NCBI GenBank assembly: GCA_002928515.1
Contig: PERI01000001.1
Coordinates: 682,001 to 746,000, forward strand
Direction of reading: 5' to 3'
DNA from: Hyphomicrobium sp.
GTDB lineage: Bacteria; Pseudomonadota; Alphaproteobacteria; Rhizobiales; Hyphomicrobiaceae
Length of the DNA stretch: 64,000 bases
Shown here one piece after another: positions 53,288 through 64,000 of this stretch. The notes below the pieces were generated by a model, which was given only the letters and a program-made list of their open reading frames with translations, did not search any database and was not told where the DNA came from. The position numbers and the translations under genes were made by a program. How positions within the stretch are numbered: position 1 is the first letter of the stretch; each line of letters opens with the position of its first letter.

Positions 53288-53340
53288 GCTCCTATAATCC
53301 GAGTATTTTTTACTAATACGTAATAGGAGCTAATTGGCAA
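53288..53340 (-). promoter_or_regulatory. Promoter region and SD-masking inverted repeat of the QueC-like operon
   Basis: An inverted repeat with arms GCTCCTAT (53288-53295) and ATAGGAGC (53323-53330), with an inner pair GTATT/AATAC, lies directly before the first gene. On the mRNA strand its second arm contains the AGGAG ribosome site, so pairing would hide it. A sigma-70-like pair TTGCCA-N16-TATTAG maps to 53340-53313. If that promoter is used, the 5' arm is not transcribed and the palindrome would act as an operator instead. Confidence 0.5.
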
Positions 53341-53381
53341 TCTCATTTCTGGTTTGGTCACTTCTGCAACGAAGGGAAGTT

Positions 53382-53490
53382 TACTCTGCCGCCTGCCGCC
53401 TGCCGCCGTTTTCTGCCATTCGCTTTCGCGGGCCGACGCGTGAGCAGGGCTTTGAGGTATTTGCCGGTGGTGCTGCGCGTCGCCTCGACG
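53382..53490 (-). pseudogene. Partial, frameshifted copy of the uvrA 3' end
   Basis: Read on the minus strand it gives [26 protein letters not shown], matching the UvrA C-terminus [26 protein letters not shown] 24-base run is identical between 53446-53469 here and 53944-53967 in uvrA. Three tandem 7-base copies (TGCCGCC, 53387-53407) break the frame; removing one copy restores a QAAE stop ending, exactly like UvrA. So this is a decayed duplicate of about 35 codons. Confidence 0.8.
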
Positions 53491-53550
53491 CCGTATTCCT
53501 AAGTTCCCATGGACGACAAGTAACAGCCAATGCGGGCTTGTCGTGGGTAC

Positions 53551-53600
53551 TGGCCCCCGGCATTCGCCGGGGCAGGCTGCGCCGGGATGACGGAAGGCGG
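53551..53600. repeat. Short palindromic intergenic repeat
   Basis: A hairpin CCCCGGC (53555-53561) / GCCGGGG (53566-53572), followed by GCGCCGGGATGACGG. This matches the common alphaproteobacterial CCGGC-TTCG-GCCGG...GGGATGACG mosaic repeat. It sits between the uvrA fragment and the 72-residue protein gene. Confidence 0.6.
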
Positions 53601-53602
53601 GG

Positions 53603-53821
53603 CTACTCCGCTGCGACCGGCTTCAATTCATACACCTTGGAAAGTTTGCTGGCGGCGGCAATGTCGCCGTCGCGTAGTGCGTTTTCGACGGCTTCAAGTT
53701 TCAAGGCGTCTTCGATGGAAACATAAGGACCCCAAGCGTCATCATCGGGAATTCTGGTGATCGTGACTTCTGCCACGTACTTTCCCGCGTGCACGAATTT
53801 GGTTTCTGTCCGTGTCGTCAT
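53603..53821 (-). CDS. 72-residue hypothetical protein downstream of uvrA
   Basis: The 72-residue protein reads MTTRTETKFVHAGKYVAEV, IPDDDAWGPYVSIEDALKLE, and a helical end. It is the kind of small conserved protein found in many alphaproteobacteria. AGGAAA lies about eight bases before the ATG. It follows uvrA by 67 bases on the same strand and was probably there before the neighbouring island arrived. Function unknown. Confidence 0.78.
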   Translation of the reverse strand: MTTRTETKFVHAGKYVAEVTITRIPDDDAWGPYVSIEDALKLEAVENALRDGDIAAASKLSKVYELKPVAAE

Positions 53822-53888
53822 CGGCGTTTCCTGGTCAAGAGATCGTCCGACCACCGGGCGGGATCGGGACGATAGGCTGTAATGAGCC

Positions 53889-56885
<2,997 letters not shown>

Positions 56886-57142
56886 AGGAGCGAGGTTTAG
56901 CCGAGTGGCCGTGAGGCGGCAATGCGGCGGGGGTGCAAGACCGTAGTTATGCTGCGGTGGATTAAACGACATATCGATTGCAAATCTGGAGCGAGTAACC
57001 CGTCTGAACGCGCCATGAACCCGGCGCTCAAGGGGCGTTCAGGCTGGTGGAAATAAACGTCGTCGGTAGTTGTCCTGCCACAAGCTCGGTATAGTGAAAT
57101 CACATCATGTCCCACGCCATCTCTTTTGATGAGGCCATTTCC

Positions 57143-57781
57143 ATGTCTGATAGCTCAGCTCGTCTCAATCTCGGCGTTCTCGAAAAGCCGGTGAACCACA
57201 CGATGCAATTTTTGAAATTTGCGGTGCTGGCGGTGTCGGTCGCGGCGGCCGTGCCGACGGCGCAGAACCTGTATTATTCGTGGAAGCACGACGTGCCGTT
57301 CAGCGAGGTGTCGCATCGGCTCGACCAATACGATCTTTGGATGAAGAACCTGGATTGCAAAATCGATTATCGCGCGTTGTCGACGGCGGGCGGCACCAAG
57401 GTCGATGTCGGGTCGTGCGCGAAGACGGGCGACATCGCGATAAAGGTGTCGGGTCCGAACGGGAAGGCGACGTATGAGTGGATTGCTTACAACAATTTGC
57501 AGAAGCCAACGTCGCGGACAGCGGGCGTGATGGGATTGTTCGTGACGGCCGCGCTGGCTGAACAGGCTGCGCCGCAATCGACAGTATCGAACGCGGATGT
57601 TTCTCAGCGTGTCGCGCAGGCCGGAATGGAAGTTGTGTGCGAAGCGAAAGTGAAAGATCAAATTTTACGGATCGTCAAAGACGGTGGAAAATGTTTCCGC
57701 GAATTGGTGTCGCCGTTCAAAGGTTCAATCGACAGCCGCGAAGAAGTTCCGTGCACAACGCAATGCACGCCTGCGGGTTAA
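57143..57781 (+). CDS. Membrane-anchored hypothetical protein
   Basis: The 212-residue protein has an N-terminal helix (about 21-38) followed by a periplasmic domain. That domain has five cysteines (LDCKID, GSCAK, VVCEAK, GKCFRE, PCTTQC at the end), which could form disulphides. GAGG precedes the ATG at 57143. I do not recognise the family. It is followed by a structured intergenic stretch. Confidence 0.65.
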   Translation: MSDSSARLNLGVLEKPVNHTMQFLKFAVLAVSVAAAVPTAQNLYYSWKHDVPFSEVSHRLDQYDLWMKNLDCKIDYRALSTAGGTKVDVGSCAKTGDIAIKVSGPNGKATYEWIAYNNLQKPTSRTAGVMGLFVTAALAEQAAPQSTVSNADVSQRVAQAGMEVVCEAKVKDQILRIVKDGGKCFRELVSPFKGSIDSREEVPCTTQCTPAG

Positions 57782-58082
57782 TGTGCGTTTTGTCGTTGCA
57801 GTGCACGCAAAAAACGTGATCGCGAATTTTGAAATGACAGCTTGACGACAGAGAATGAGAGGCACACATTACCTTATGTGAAGACGCTTTTGGTACGCAT
57901 CAAACTGTGATGGGTCCCGGCCGATGGGCCGCTAAACCTCCGGTTTAGACGCGCGTAACATGAGGTTTCATGAGAGGTAGTTTTTGTGCGCACGCGTGAA
58001 AGCGTGATGCATTTAAGATGAAGCTCATATGGACTGCGTGTTTTGGAAAGCGTGCTTTGCGGCGAAACAGTTAGGAGGGCGG
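57782..58082. other. Structured intergenic stretch
   Basis: No gene of normal length. It holds hairpins CTAAACC/GGTTTAG (57932-57948) and GGCC-GATG-GGCC (57919-57930), and CATGA-GGTT-TCATG nearby. It ends at a strong AGGAGGG site before a short coupled frame. With the terminator at 58289-58330 it may be one transcript with small open frames, or a regulatory RNA. Confidence 0.4.
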
Positions 58083-58142
58083 ATGACTCCACCTGGTAGT
58101 CACTTGGGGCCTCGACCGACAACGCACGAGGCCAACGATTGA
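58083..58142 (+). CDS. 19-residue leader-like peptide
   Basis: The frame encodes MTPPGSHLGPRPTTHEAND. It has AGGAGGG at 58073-58079, close to the ATG. Its TGA overlaps the next ATG as TGATG, implying coupled translation. A stem GGCCTCG (58108-58114) / CGAGGCC (58127-58133) lies within it. This is the layout of a leader peptide. It is a low-confidence gene. Confidence 0.35.
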   Translation: MTPPGSHLGPRPTTHEAND

Positions 58143-58306
58143 TGAGCGAACACATCCTGATGGGTTTGTTAGCTGCAATCGGAACCATCACAATTTGGAC
58201 CCTTCACACGAGGGCGGCAGCCGTCAAGGTGAGCCAGAGCCTCGCTTCAAAAGCCCGAACTGAGTTTGGGCACTCCATCCAAGGAAAGAACCCCGCGCGG
58301 ATCTGA
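58142..58306 (+). CDS. 54-residue membrane-type peptide, coupled to a leader frame
   Basis: The 54 residues start MSEHILMGLLAAIGTITIW, a likely membrane helix, followed by a basic, soluble tail. It begins inside the stop of the 19-residue frame and ends in the loop of a strong terminator. No known family. The terminator position supports a short transcript that ends here. Confidence 0.4.
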   Translation: MSEHILMGLLAAIGTITIWTLHTRAAAVKVSQSLASKARTEFGHSIQGKNPARI

Positions 58307-58330
58307 TGATCCGGCGGGGTTTATCTTTTT
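58289..58330 (+). terminator. Strong rho-independent terminator
   Basis: Arms AACCCCGC (58289-58296) and GCGGGGTT (58314-58321), plus inner CGGATC/GATCCG with a TGAT loop, form a nearly perfect 14-bp stem with one bulge. TATCTTTTTT follows. It ends the short transcript with the 54-residue frame. Confidence 0.85.
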
Positions 58331-58415
58331 TCAGCTTGAGCGTTTTTTGCTAATGCTCGTCCGTGGCAACCGAATGCCACGGACAATTGATGGTGAGTTT
58401 CGGAGTGGCTGGGCG

Positions 58416-58694
58416 TTACGAGCCAGCAGCGACAATTCCTTTGTCGTCAAAGGCGAAGTCCTCGCCGGTCTTGGCCATCCATGAGAATGCCCATGGACCC
58501 GTTAAGCCACAACCATCTTTGCAATCGTTGAGCTTCAGGGTTTTTCCAGCGGCAATTTTTTCGACGCGCTCTTTATCGCCCAGATCGACGCCAATCGTGT
58601 GATCCTTCGACGTCTTGTTGGTGATGGTGAGAGCCGAGGCGGCCGGGGCCATTAAGCTCATGGCGATGACGGTGGCTGTGATATGCTTCATCAT
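58416..58694 (-). CDS. Small secreted hypothetical protein
   Basis: The 92-residue protein starts MMKHITATVIAMSLMAPAASA, a signal peptide, with GGAGG eight bases before the ATG. The mature domain has TNKTSKDHTIGVDLGDKER, a beta-type region, then LNDCKDGCGLTGPW, where the two cysteines may bridge. It converges on the short coupled frames. Function not known. Confidence 0.7.
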   Translation of the reverse strand: MMKHITATVIAMSLMAPAASALTITNKTSKDHTIGVDLGDKERVEKIAAGKTLKLNDCKDGCGLTGPWAFSWMAKTGEDFAFDDKGIVAAGS

Positions 58695-58949
58695 AATCGG
58701 TTCCTCCAATTTTTTTGTAGCGTTGGTTGTGCTGACCAGAACCCGCGTTGGTGGCTGAGTATCTGATCTGACGCTTGGTCATCGGGATCGCCGATATCCG
58801 CTCGGGGGCGCAGATCATGCGCGCCCGATGACGAAGCATGACGATTGATTTAGGTGCGATGTCGGGCGATCCAAGACGGGTGTTTTTCCCGTGATAGTCA
58901 CAAATGGTTCAGCGAACTGAGAGCGATGACTCACACGATTGTGAGCCGA

Positions 58950-59321
58950 TCAATCTTTGTGATTGGTGATGGCGACGAAGGTGTCGTCGCTTTGGGCGCG
59001 GCGCTCGTGCATGAGGAAATCATAGTAGCCGCAACGGCTCTGCTTACCGGGGTACTCGCGGCACGGCGTTGGACGCGCGTGATAGATCGTGCAACGGCGT
59101 TCCTTCGTGTCGAAGAACTGGCAGATGCGGCCGTAGTGTTTGTCGCCTTTGCGGCGCATCAGATATTTATGGCCATGGCCTTCGCGTGTGTAGCGCCTTT
59201 TGGCAGTCGCGAAGCTGACTTTGAAGTATTTCGCGAGCCGTTCGATGTCGCGCTTCGTCAGCGCAATCACGGGATACGAGCAGCAATACCCAGGGCAGTT
59301 GAGACAATTATAGTGCGCCAT
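58950..59321 (-). CDS. YkgJ-family cysteine-cluster protein
   Basis: The 123-residue protein has the CxxCxxxCC cluster (NCLNCPGYCCSYP, Cys6-14) and later CQFFD, RRCTIYHARPTPCREYP and SRCGYYDF. This is the YkgJ/FliB-like family of putative metal- or iron-sulfur-binding zinc-finger proteins. Their role is unknown; some members modify proteins. A short inverted repeat (CTCACA/TGTGAG, 58930-58945) lies just beyond the stop. Confidence 0.88.
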   Translation of the reverse strand: MAHYNCLNCPGYCCSYPVIALTKRDIERLAKYFKVSFATAKRRYTREGHGHKYLMRRKGDKHYGRICQFFDTKERRCTIYHARPTPCREYPGKQSRCGYYDFLMHERRAQSDDTFVAITNHKD

Positions 59322-59684
59322 CGCCGTCGTTGGCCGCCAGACATGCTAAAGGGTTGCACAAAGGGTTGTCGCCGAAACGTGAGATATCGGCGTCTGTGCC
59401 TTAGAGCATGTCATGATACAGTCAAGCGGCGGTTCAGCATCGTTAACGCGCAATTTTTAGGCGTGCGCGGCCTTCTTGCAACGGCCACGTTGCTGGTTTC
59501 ATGCTTCGTGACGTCAGGAGACTAGCGCTCGGCGTCGCCTGCGTTATGGTCCGCCCCACCGACGCCCCAACCATCACATCACGTCAGATTTGCCTTACGG
59601 ATGTGATACCTGCGTGTTCAGCATGGGCATGGCGGGGCGCGCGTTGGGCGATGTTGGGGGTGAGTTGCGTGTGTGGGAGTTGCA
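59322..59684. other. Intergenic stretch without a supported gene
   Basis: This divergent gap between the YkgJ gene and the pentapeptide-repeat gene holds only short open frames. I found no RNA gene, terminator or clear repeat; promoters for both genes must lie here. Confidence 0.4.
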
Positions 59685-61781
59685 ATGGCTGACGTCCGCA
59701 ACGAGAGGATGGAGCGCGAGTCGCTCGTCAATCCGTACAGCCTGTTGGAAGCGGTCAATTCCGCGAGCGCGACGGTCAACACCGCGTGGCTGATTTTCAT
59801 CGCGATCATGGCCTATGTGTTGATTGCGGTTGCGGGCGTGACGCACAAAGACCTGCTGCTGGAAACGCCGGTTGCGTTGCCGATTATGCAGGTGTCGATC
59901 CCGCTGCGGCAGTTTTTTACATTCATTCCGATTGTACTGGTGCTGTTTCACTTGGGCGTCGTGGCGCAGCTTGTGCTGCTGGCGCGCAAGACGATCGAGT
60001 TTCATCACGCGGTGCGGTTGTTGGAATCGAGCGATCAGCGGATGCATCCGCTGCGCTTGGAATTGCATAATTTCTTTTTCGTGCAGGCGATCGCCGGACC
60101 TGACCGCAGTCGCGTGATCAGCGCGTTCCTGCATGGCATGAGCTGGCTGACGACGATGATCTTTCCGGTTCTGCTGCTGCTCTATATTCAAGTTTCGTTT
60201 TTGCCTGTGCACGATGTGACGACGGCGTGGGTGCATCGTTTGGCGCTCGTGTTCGATTTGTTCGTGTTGTTCTTGATAGGCACGTTTTTGCTGCGCGCGG
60301 AGTCGTCGTTTTTTGAGGCGATGACGTTGAATGCGCGGGCGCATCCGGTGAATGTCGCGTTTACGTCGGCGGTGATGTTTTTTGTGGCGTTCGTGTCGTT
60401 CTTTGTGGCCACGGTGCCCGACGAGCGATTGGATCGCACGGCGCGGGTGTTGTTCGGTGCGCCTGAGCCGAAACTAGGACAAGACACGACGGTGATTGAC
60501 GGAGGCTATGCATTTCCGATGTTGGCGTCGGCCGACACGGGCTGGCTGTTTGGCATGTTCCCACGCAATCTGCTGGTGACGGACGCTGACCTGGTGATTG
60601 ATCGCGATGTTGAGCCGGGTGAGGCGACGCTGAATTTGCGCGGTCGCGATTTGCGTTATGCGCGGCTGGATCGCTCAGATCTGCATCAGGGCGATTTGAC
60701 CGGTGCCGATCTCTCGCATGCGAGCCTCGTGGGGGCTGACTTGCGCGGCATTTCGCTGACATGCAGCGATCTTAATAGTGCAGCGGATGGCAAGTCGCGC
60801 GGAAGCGTTGGTTGCGCCATGGCGCGACAGGCCAATTTTTCGCAGGCCCGTTTGGATAGCGCCGAACTATCTGGTGCAGACATGACGGAGGCGCGTTTTC
60901 AAGATGCCTCACTGGGCTCGGCACGATTGGTGCGGGCCACATTGACGGCAGCGCAATTTGACGGAGCGCACCTCAATGGTGCCGATCTTGATGGCGCTTT
61001 ATTGCAAGGTGCGGATTTCGAGGCTGCAGATTTGCGCGCTGCGAATTTGAGCCTGGCACGTCTCGAAGGAGCGGTGCTGCGGCGGGCAACTCTGGAAGGC
61101 GCAAACTTATTTCGCGCCACGCTGTGGGGCGCCGACCTCACGACTGCGATCATTACCGCCGCCGATTTTCGTGGAGCCTACGTTTGGATGACGCCGCCGC
61201 CGTCTGCCGATCCGCTGAGCCTTGGCGATTTGCGCGATTTGCAGATGCGTGCGCCGAATGCCGATGAGTTGGCTGGTCTGCAATCCGTGCTGGACGCTCA
61301 TAAAGGTGATGGGGATTTGCGCCAGAGTCTGACAGCGTCGCTTGAACCGTTGATGTCGAAGACCGCTTCGGTAGCGTGGGAGAGTGGAGACGCCAATTCG
61401 CCCATTTCGATTTGGCGGCAATTGGCCTATGCGCCAACTGTTTCTGAAGAGTCGCAGCGCCAGCGATCGAGTGAGTATTTGGTGTCAATGATGTGCACAG
61501 CGCGTGGGGCGAGTGCGCAGCACATCGCTACGGGCATTGCGCGACGCGCCCAAGCTTCAGAATTTGCAGGCGATGCGGTGGCCATTTCTGACGCGACCTT
61601 GCGGGAGAGTTGTGCGCCAGCAAAAAGTATTGCCGAGGACGTGATGGCGGGTTTAGCGCGTGCGGTGGATCGGGTGCGCGCGGTGGCTCCGCAAGTCTCG
61701 GTGCCCCAATACACGCCGCCGCCAGCGCCGGTTGCGACGCCGGTGGTGCCGATCCCGGACCAGCCGGTGCCGCAGCCGTGA
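59685..61781 (+). CDS. Membrane protein with pentapeptide repeats
   Basis: The 698-residue protein has about six hydrophobic segments in the first 260 residues, for example AWLIFIAIMAYVLIAVAG. Residues 310-500 form a run of pentapeptide repeats A(D/N)LXX (such as LDRSDLHQGDLTGADLSHAS), a right-handed beta-helix. The last 150 residues are helical and end in a Pro/Val-rich tail. The start at 59685 follows GGGAG; a GTG at 59673 is four codons earlier. Membrane plus pentapeptide domains usually form oligomeric assemblies; the function is not known. Confidence 0.84.
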   Translation: MADVRNERMERESLVNPYSLLEAVNSASATVNTAWLIFIAIMAYVLIAVAGVTHKDLLLETPVALPIMQVSIPLRQFFTFIPIVLVLFHLGVVAQLVLLARKTIEFHHAVRLLESSDQRMHPLRLELHNFFFVQAIAGPDRSRVISAFLHGMSWLTTMIFPVLLLLYIQVSFLPVHDVTTAWVHRLALVFDLFVLFLIGTFLLRAESSFFEAMTLNARAHPVNVAFTSAVMFFVAFVSFFVATVPDERLDRTARVLFGAPEPKLGQDTTVIDGGYAFPMLASADTGWLFGMFPRNLLVTDADLVIDRDVEPGEATLNLRGRDLRYARLDRSDLHQGDLTGADLSHASLVGADLRGISLTCSDLNSAADGKSRGSVGCAMARQANFSQARLDSAELSGADMTEARFQDASLGSARLVRATLTAAQFDGAHLNGADLDGALLQGADFEAADLRAANLSLARLEGAVLRRATLEGANLFRATLWGADLTTAIITAADFRGAYVWMTPPPSADPLSLGDLRDLQMRAPNADELAGLQSVLDAHKGDGDLRQSLTASLEPLMSKTASVAWESGDANSPISIWRQLAYAPTVSEESQRQRSSEYLVSMMCTARGASAQHIATGIARRAQASEFAGDAVAISDATLRESCAPAKSIAEDVMAGLARAVDRVRAVAPQVSVPQYTPPPAPVATPVVPIPDQPVPQP

Positions 61782-62114
61782 ATGGGTGTGGGTTGCGAAA
61801 ACGCTTGATTGATCGCAAAAAGTAATATAGAACAAAATAGGAACATACGGCGTTAAAGTGGGTTGGTGCTTGTGAGTTGCGGTGGGTGTGGGAGGTGCGC
61901 GAATAAGCGTGGACAAGACATGACAAGCGCGTTGCGGACGCGCTGGAGCGTCTAGTGTGACGTGCGAGATTCGTGCGCGGACAAGCAGGCGCGCGCCGCC
62001 TTATTTGGTGGATACAACACTTATGTCGTTTGGGCATTGATGCCTGGGCGTTGGCGATGAGATTGAGCTGCGCAGATTTGTTTGCGCGGGTTGTGACGTG
62101 AAGGAGAGAGTTGG
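61782..62114. other. Intergenic stretch upstream of ssb
   Basis: No gene. It has an inverted repeat AGCGCGT (61926-61932) / ACGCGCT (61938-61944). The ssb promoter must lie in the right part; I did not find a convincing LexA box. AAGGAGAGAG at 62100-62109 is the ssb ribosome site. Confidence 0.4.
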
Positions 62115-62657
62115 ATGGCTGGTTCCGTCAATAAAGTGATCCTGGTCGGGAATGTCGGCAAGGATCCGGAAATCCGTCGTACGCAGGACGGCCGCCCGAT
62201 TGCCAACTTGAGTTTGGCGACGAGCGAAACCTGGCGCGATAAGGCGACGGGCGAGCGCAAAGAAAAGACCGAGTGGCATCGCGTGGTTATTTTCAGCGAA
62301 CCTTTGTGCAAGGTGGTTGAGCAGTACGTGAAGAAGGGCTCGAAGCTGTATATCGAAGGCGCGTTGCAGACGCGCAAATGGACGGACCAGAGTGGCGCTG
62401 AAAAGTATTCGACCGAAGTTGTCTTGCAGGGCTTCAACGGCTCGTTGACGATGCTCGATGGCAATCGCGCCGGTGCAGGTGGCGGTATGCAGGAAAGCGG
62501 TCAATCCGATTACGGCGGCATGGACAGCGGCGGGTTTGGTTCTGGTGGCGGATATGGCGGCGGCGGAAACAGCGAGCCTAAGCGCATGAGCGGGAAATCA
62601 GGTGGCGCGTCGAAGGCAGCGTTTGACAAAGCGCTCGACGATGAAATTCCGTTCTAA
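62115..62657 (+). CDS. ssb: Single-stranded DNA-binding protein
   Basis: SSB coats single-stranded DNA in replication and repair. The 180-residue protein has the OB fold: [42 protein letters not shown] and [16 protein letters not shown] Gly-rich linker follows and the acidic tip DDEIPF, which binds partner proteins, closes it. Length and motifs are typical. It lies five kilobases from uvrA, as in many alphaproteobacteria. Confidence 0.98.
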   Translation: MAGSVNKVILVGNVGKDPEIRRTQDGRPIANLSLATSETWRDKATGERKEKTEWHRVVIFSEPLCKVVEQYVKKGSKLYIEGALQTRKWTDQSGAEKYSTEVVLQGFNGSLTMLDGNRAGAGGGMQESGQSDYGGMDSGGFGSGGGYGGGGNSEPKRMSGKSGGASKAAFDKALDDEIPF

Positions 62658-62679
62658 CGATAAAATGGTTGTGACGAAT

Positions 62680-62719
62680 AAAAAATCGGCGGATGCGCTG
62701 GGGTGCGCGCCGCCGATTT
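62680..62719 (-). terminator. Terminator between ssb and cytochrome c
   Basis: Stem AAATCGGCGG (62683-62692) / CCGCCGATTT (62710-62719). The minus-strand reading has six U residues after the stem (62685-62680), so it ends the cytochrome transcript; the stem may also serve ssb. Confidence 0.75.
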
Positions 62720-62778
62720 AAGTTTCAAACGTGGCTGATAATACAGGGACGACAATATTCTATTGAGTTCGGAGCCGT

Positions 62779-63186
62779 TCATTCGCCCGATTTAAGATAG
62801 GAAATAATTTTAGCGCGTTCGCCTGCGTCCGAGATTCCGGTGTAGGGCTTCATATTATTGCCAGCGACGACCGCATCAGGATTTGCGATGAATGAATCAA
62901 GAGTTTTTTCATCCCACGTCACGTCGCCTTTTTTCATTGCGGGCGAATAGTTGGCGTAATCGGACGCACCTGATTTTTTGCCGACGATGCCGCCGAGGCT
63001 CGGACCTAAGCGATGGTCGCCTTCCTTGATGGAGTGGCATGTGCGGCAGGCATTGTTGTAAGCGGTTTGACCGTCTGCGCTGCCGGCGCCATCAGCTTTC
63101 GGCGGTTCGGCACTTGCAGCGAGCGTGGCGCCGATAAACATGGCGGACATCAAAACTGCGACTGTCAGAAATGGGTTGCGGGTCAT
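62779..63186 (-). CDS. Class I c-type cytochrome
   Basis: The 135-residue protein has a signal peptide (MTRNPFLTVAVLMSAMFIG, ending AASAEP). The heme site is CRTCH, with LGPSLGGIVGKKSG after it. The Met ligand lies in GNNMKPYTG, and a C-terminal helix ends KIISYLKSG. This is a small mitochondrial-type cytochrome c, periplasmic, carrying electrons in respiration. AAGGTGA lies seven bases before the ATG. Confidence 0.93.
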   Translation of the reverse strand: MTRNPFLTVAVLMSAMFIGATLAASAEPPKADGAGSADGQTAYNNACRTCHSIKEGDHRLGPSLGGIVGKKSGASDYANYSPAMKKGDVTWDEKTLDSFIANPDAVVAGNNMKPYTGISDAGERAKIISYLKSGE

Positions 63187-63481
63187 GTACGTCACCTTCG
63201 CGGTTCTCATGAACTGTTGAGCTGATAACCAGGACGCGCGGGAATAGTTCCTGTGCTGCATAGGCAGGTGGCAAGTCTCAGCACGCTAAATCGCTGATAA
63301 TTGTTCGGAAATTGGCGAGAATTTATTTGGTGGTTGAGCAGATCTCAACGCGACATGCGGCGATGGCTAGGCCAACTGAACGCAGTACAGATTAAAAAAT
63401 CAGCGTTGTGCCATAATACATTGCCGAGCCATGGGGACGCCTGACGTTGGCTGTTATCGTTCGTCAGAGACCGTTTGCGCG

Positions 63482-63940
63482 TTAGCGAATATCGGTTGTA
63501 CCGTCCGAGCTTTTTTCAACTCTGTGTTCTAGGACGCCTTTCTTTGGAGGCGTGCGCTTGAAAGCGGGTGCGCTGGTCAGGGTTTCGATAGTGGCGGCTG
63601 CCATAACGACATGCATTTTTTTGTCGGTGACTTCGATCTGGAGAGCTGAGCGCGTGATGCCGATTTTCTTTTCGCCGACGCCGAGGAAGCCGCCGACGCC
63701 CATGATGATGCCAGAGACGCGATCGTTCTCGTCGATGATGATGTCTTCGATGTCACCGATGACCACGCCATCTTTGTCGTGGACCTTGGCACCGATCAGC
63801 CGATCCTTTGCCAAATATTGCGTCGCTTGCTGTTCGGCGATGAAGGTAGGTTGTTCTTCCGCGAACGATGTTGGCGATAATATTGCGAGTACTGCACATG
63901 CTGCCGCCATGTTTCCAAGCGATCTCATCTTCGGTGTCAT
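63482..63940 (-). CDS. Secreted PRC-barrel domain protein
   Basis: The 152-residue protein has a signal peptide (to about TSFAEE), then a PRC-barrel: LIGAKVHDKDGVVIGDIEDI, IDENDRVSGIIMGVGGFLGVGEKKIGI, and a closing beta strand. PRC-barrels are small beta domains found in photosynthetic reaction centres and in RimM; secreted copies are common in Hyphomicrobiales, with unknown ligands. Confidence 0.87.
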   Translation of the reverse strand: MTPKMRSLGNMAAACAVLAILSPTSFAEEQPTFIAEQQATQYLAKDRLIGAKVHDKDGVVIGDIEDIIIDENDRVSGIIMGVGGFLGVGEKKIGITRSALQIEVTDKKMHVVMAAATIETLTSAPAFKRTPPKKGVLEHRVEKSSDGTTDIR

Positions 63941-64000
63941 CGTGCTGTCCCCGCAGTCGGCGACCGTGCCAGTTAAGCGCGGCCATATGCATGTCTGAAA

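Noticed and set aside
53381-53563. 60-residue minus-strand frame ending in GGRRQAAE
   Set aside because: It is the out-of-frame reading of the decayed uvrA copy, not a gene.
59595-60344. Minus-strand frame of 249 residues opposite the pentapeptide gene
   Set aside because: The residues are almost only Arg, Gln and His, the mark of an antisense shadow.

Overview
The window looks like chromosomal DNA of an alphaproteobacterium, most likely order Hyphomicrobiales. The evidence is the rnc-era-recO order, a biotin-carrying propionyl-CoA carboxylase alpha subunit, an EipA/DUF1134 envelope protein, a UPF0314 protein, a DUF1489 protein, glnB-glnA, uvrA close to ssb, and many small secreted proteins of the kind seen in that order. 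There is no rRNA, no CRISPR array, no intact transposase and no prophage. One tRNA (Leu, GAG anticodon) is present.

Left part, about 1-40 kb (moderate GC): end of rnc, era, recO; a candidate small RNA with its own terminator; an internally duplicated hypothetical protein; pccA; a LysR regulator divergent from a 23-residue Lys/Ala peptide; lipB; tRNA-Leu; two tandem secreted polysaccharide deacetylases; mgtE and a GNAT protein; envelope hypotheticals; a HisC-like aminotransferase, then a divergent TetR/MFS pair with a palindromic operator; the nitrogen pair glnB-glnA behind a sigma-54 promoter; nnr, a thioesterase, a TPR lipoprotein-like secreted protein, a photolyase, an L,D-transpeptidase, EipA, a FlK-like thioesterase, UPF0314, several secreted proteins, a stand-alone BLUF photoreceptor and a TonB-like protein.

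Right part, about 40-64 kb (clearly higher GC): an RlmL-like 23S rRNA methyltransferase, an HlyD-type protein with a small membrane partner, a 660-base GC-rich stretch with nested inverted repeats, a compositionally foreign glycosyltransferase, a VWA protein, a PhnB-like protein, then the most unusual locus of the window, followed by uvrA, a pentapeptide-repeat membrane protein, ssb, a c-type cytochrome and a PRC-barrel protein.

The standout is a compact, AT-richer three-gene operon on the minus strand at 51122-53280. In transcription order it encodes (i) a 117-residue protein with a Gly/Ser-rich N-terminus and a small C-terminal domain, (ii) a fusion of a PfkB-type sugar/nucleoside kinase with a nucleoside 2-deoxyribosyltransferase domain, and (iii) a QueC-like PP-loop deazaguanine synthase. 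QueC-like enzymes are known parts of the antiphage systems Qat and type IV CBASS, but neither the CD-NTase nor the QatA/B/D partners are here. I infer a mobile nucleobase-chemistry cassette, possibly an undescribed defence system, in which the small protein may be the substrate of the QueC-like enzyme. Its upstream edge carries a short frameshifted copy of the 3' end of the neighbouring uvrA, which supports acquisition by recombination next to uvrA.
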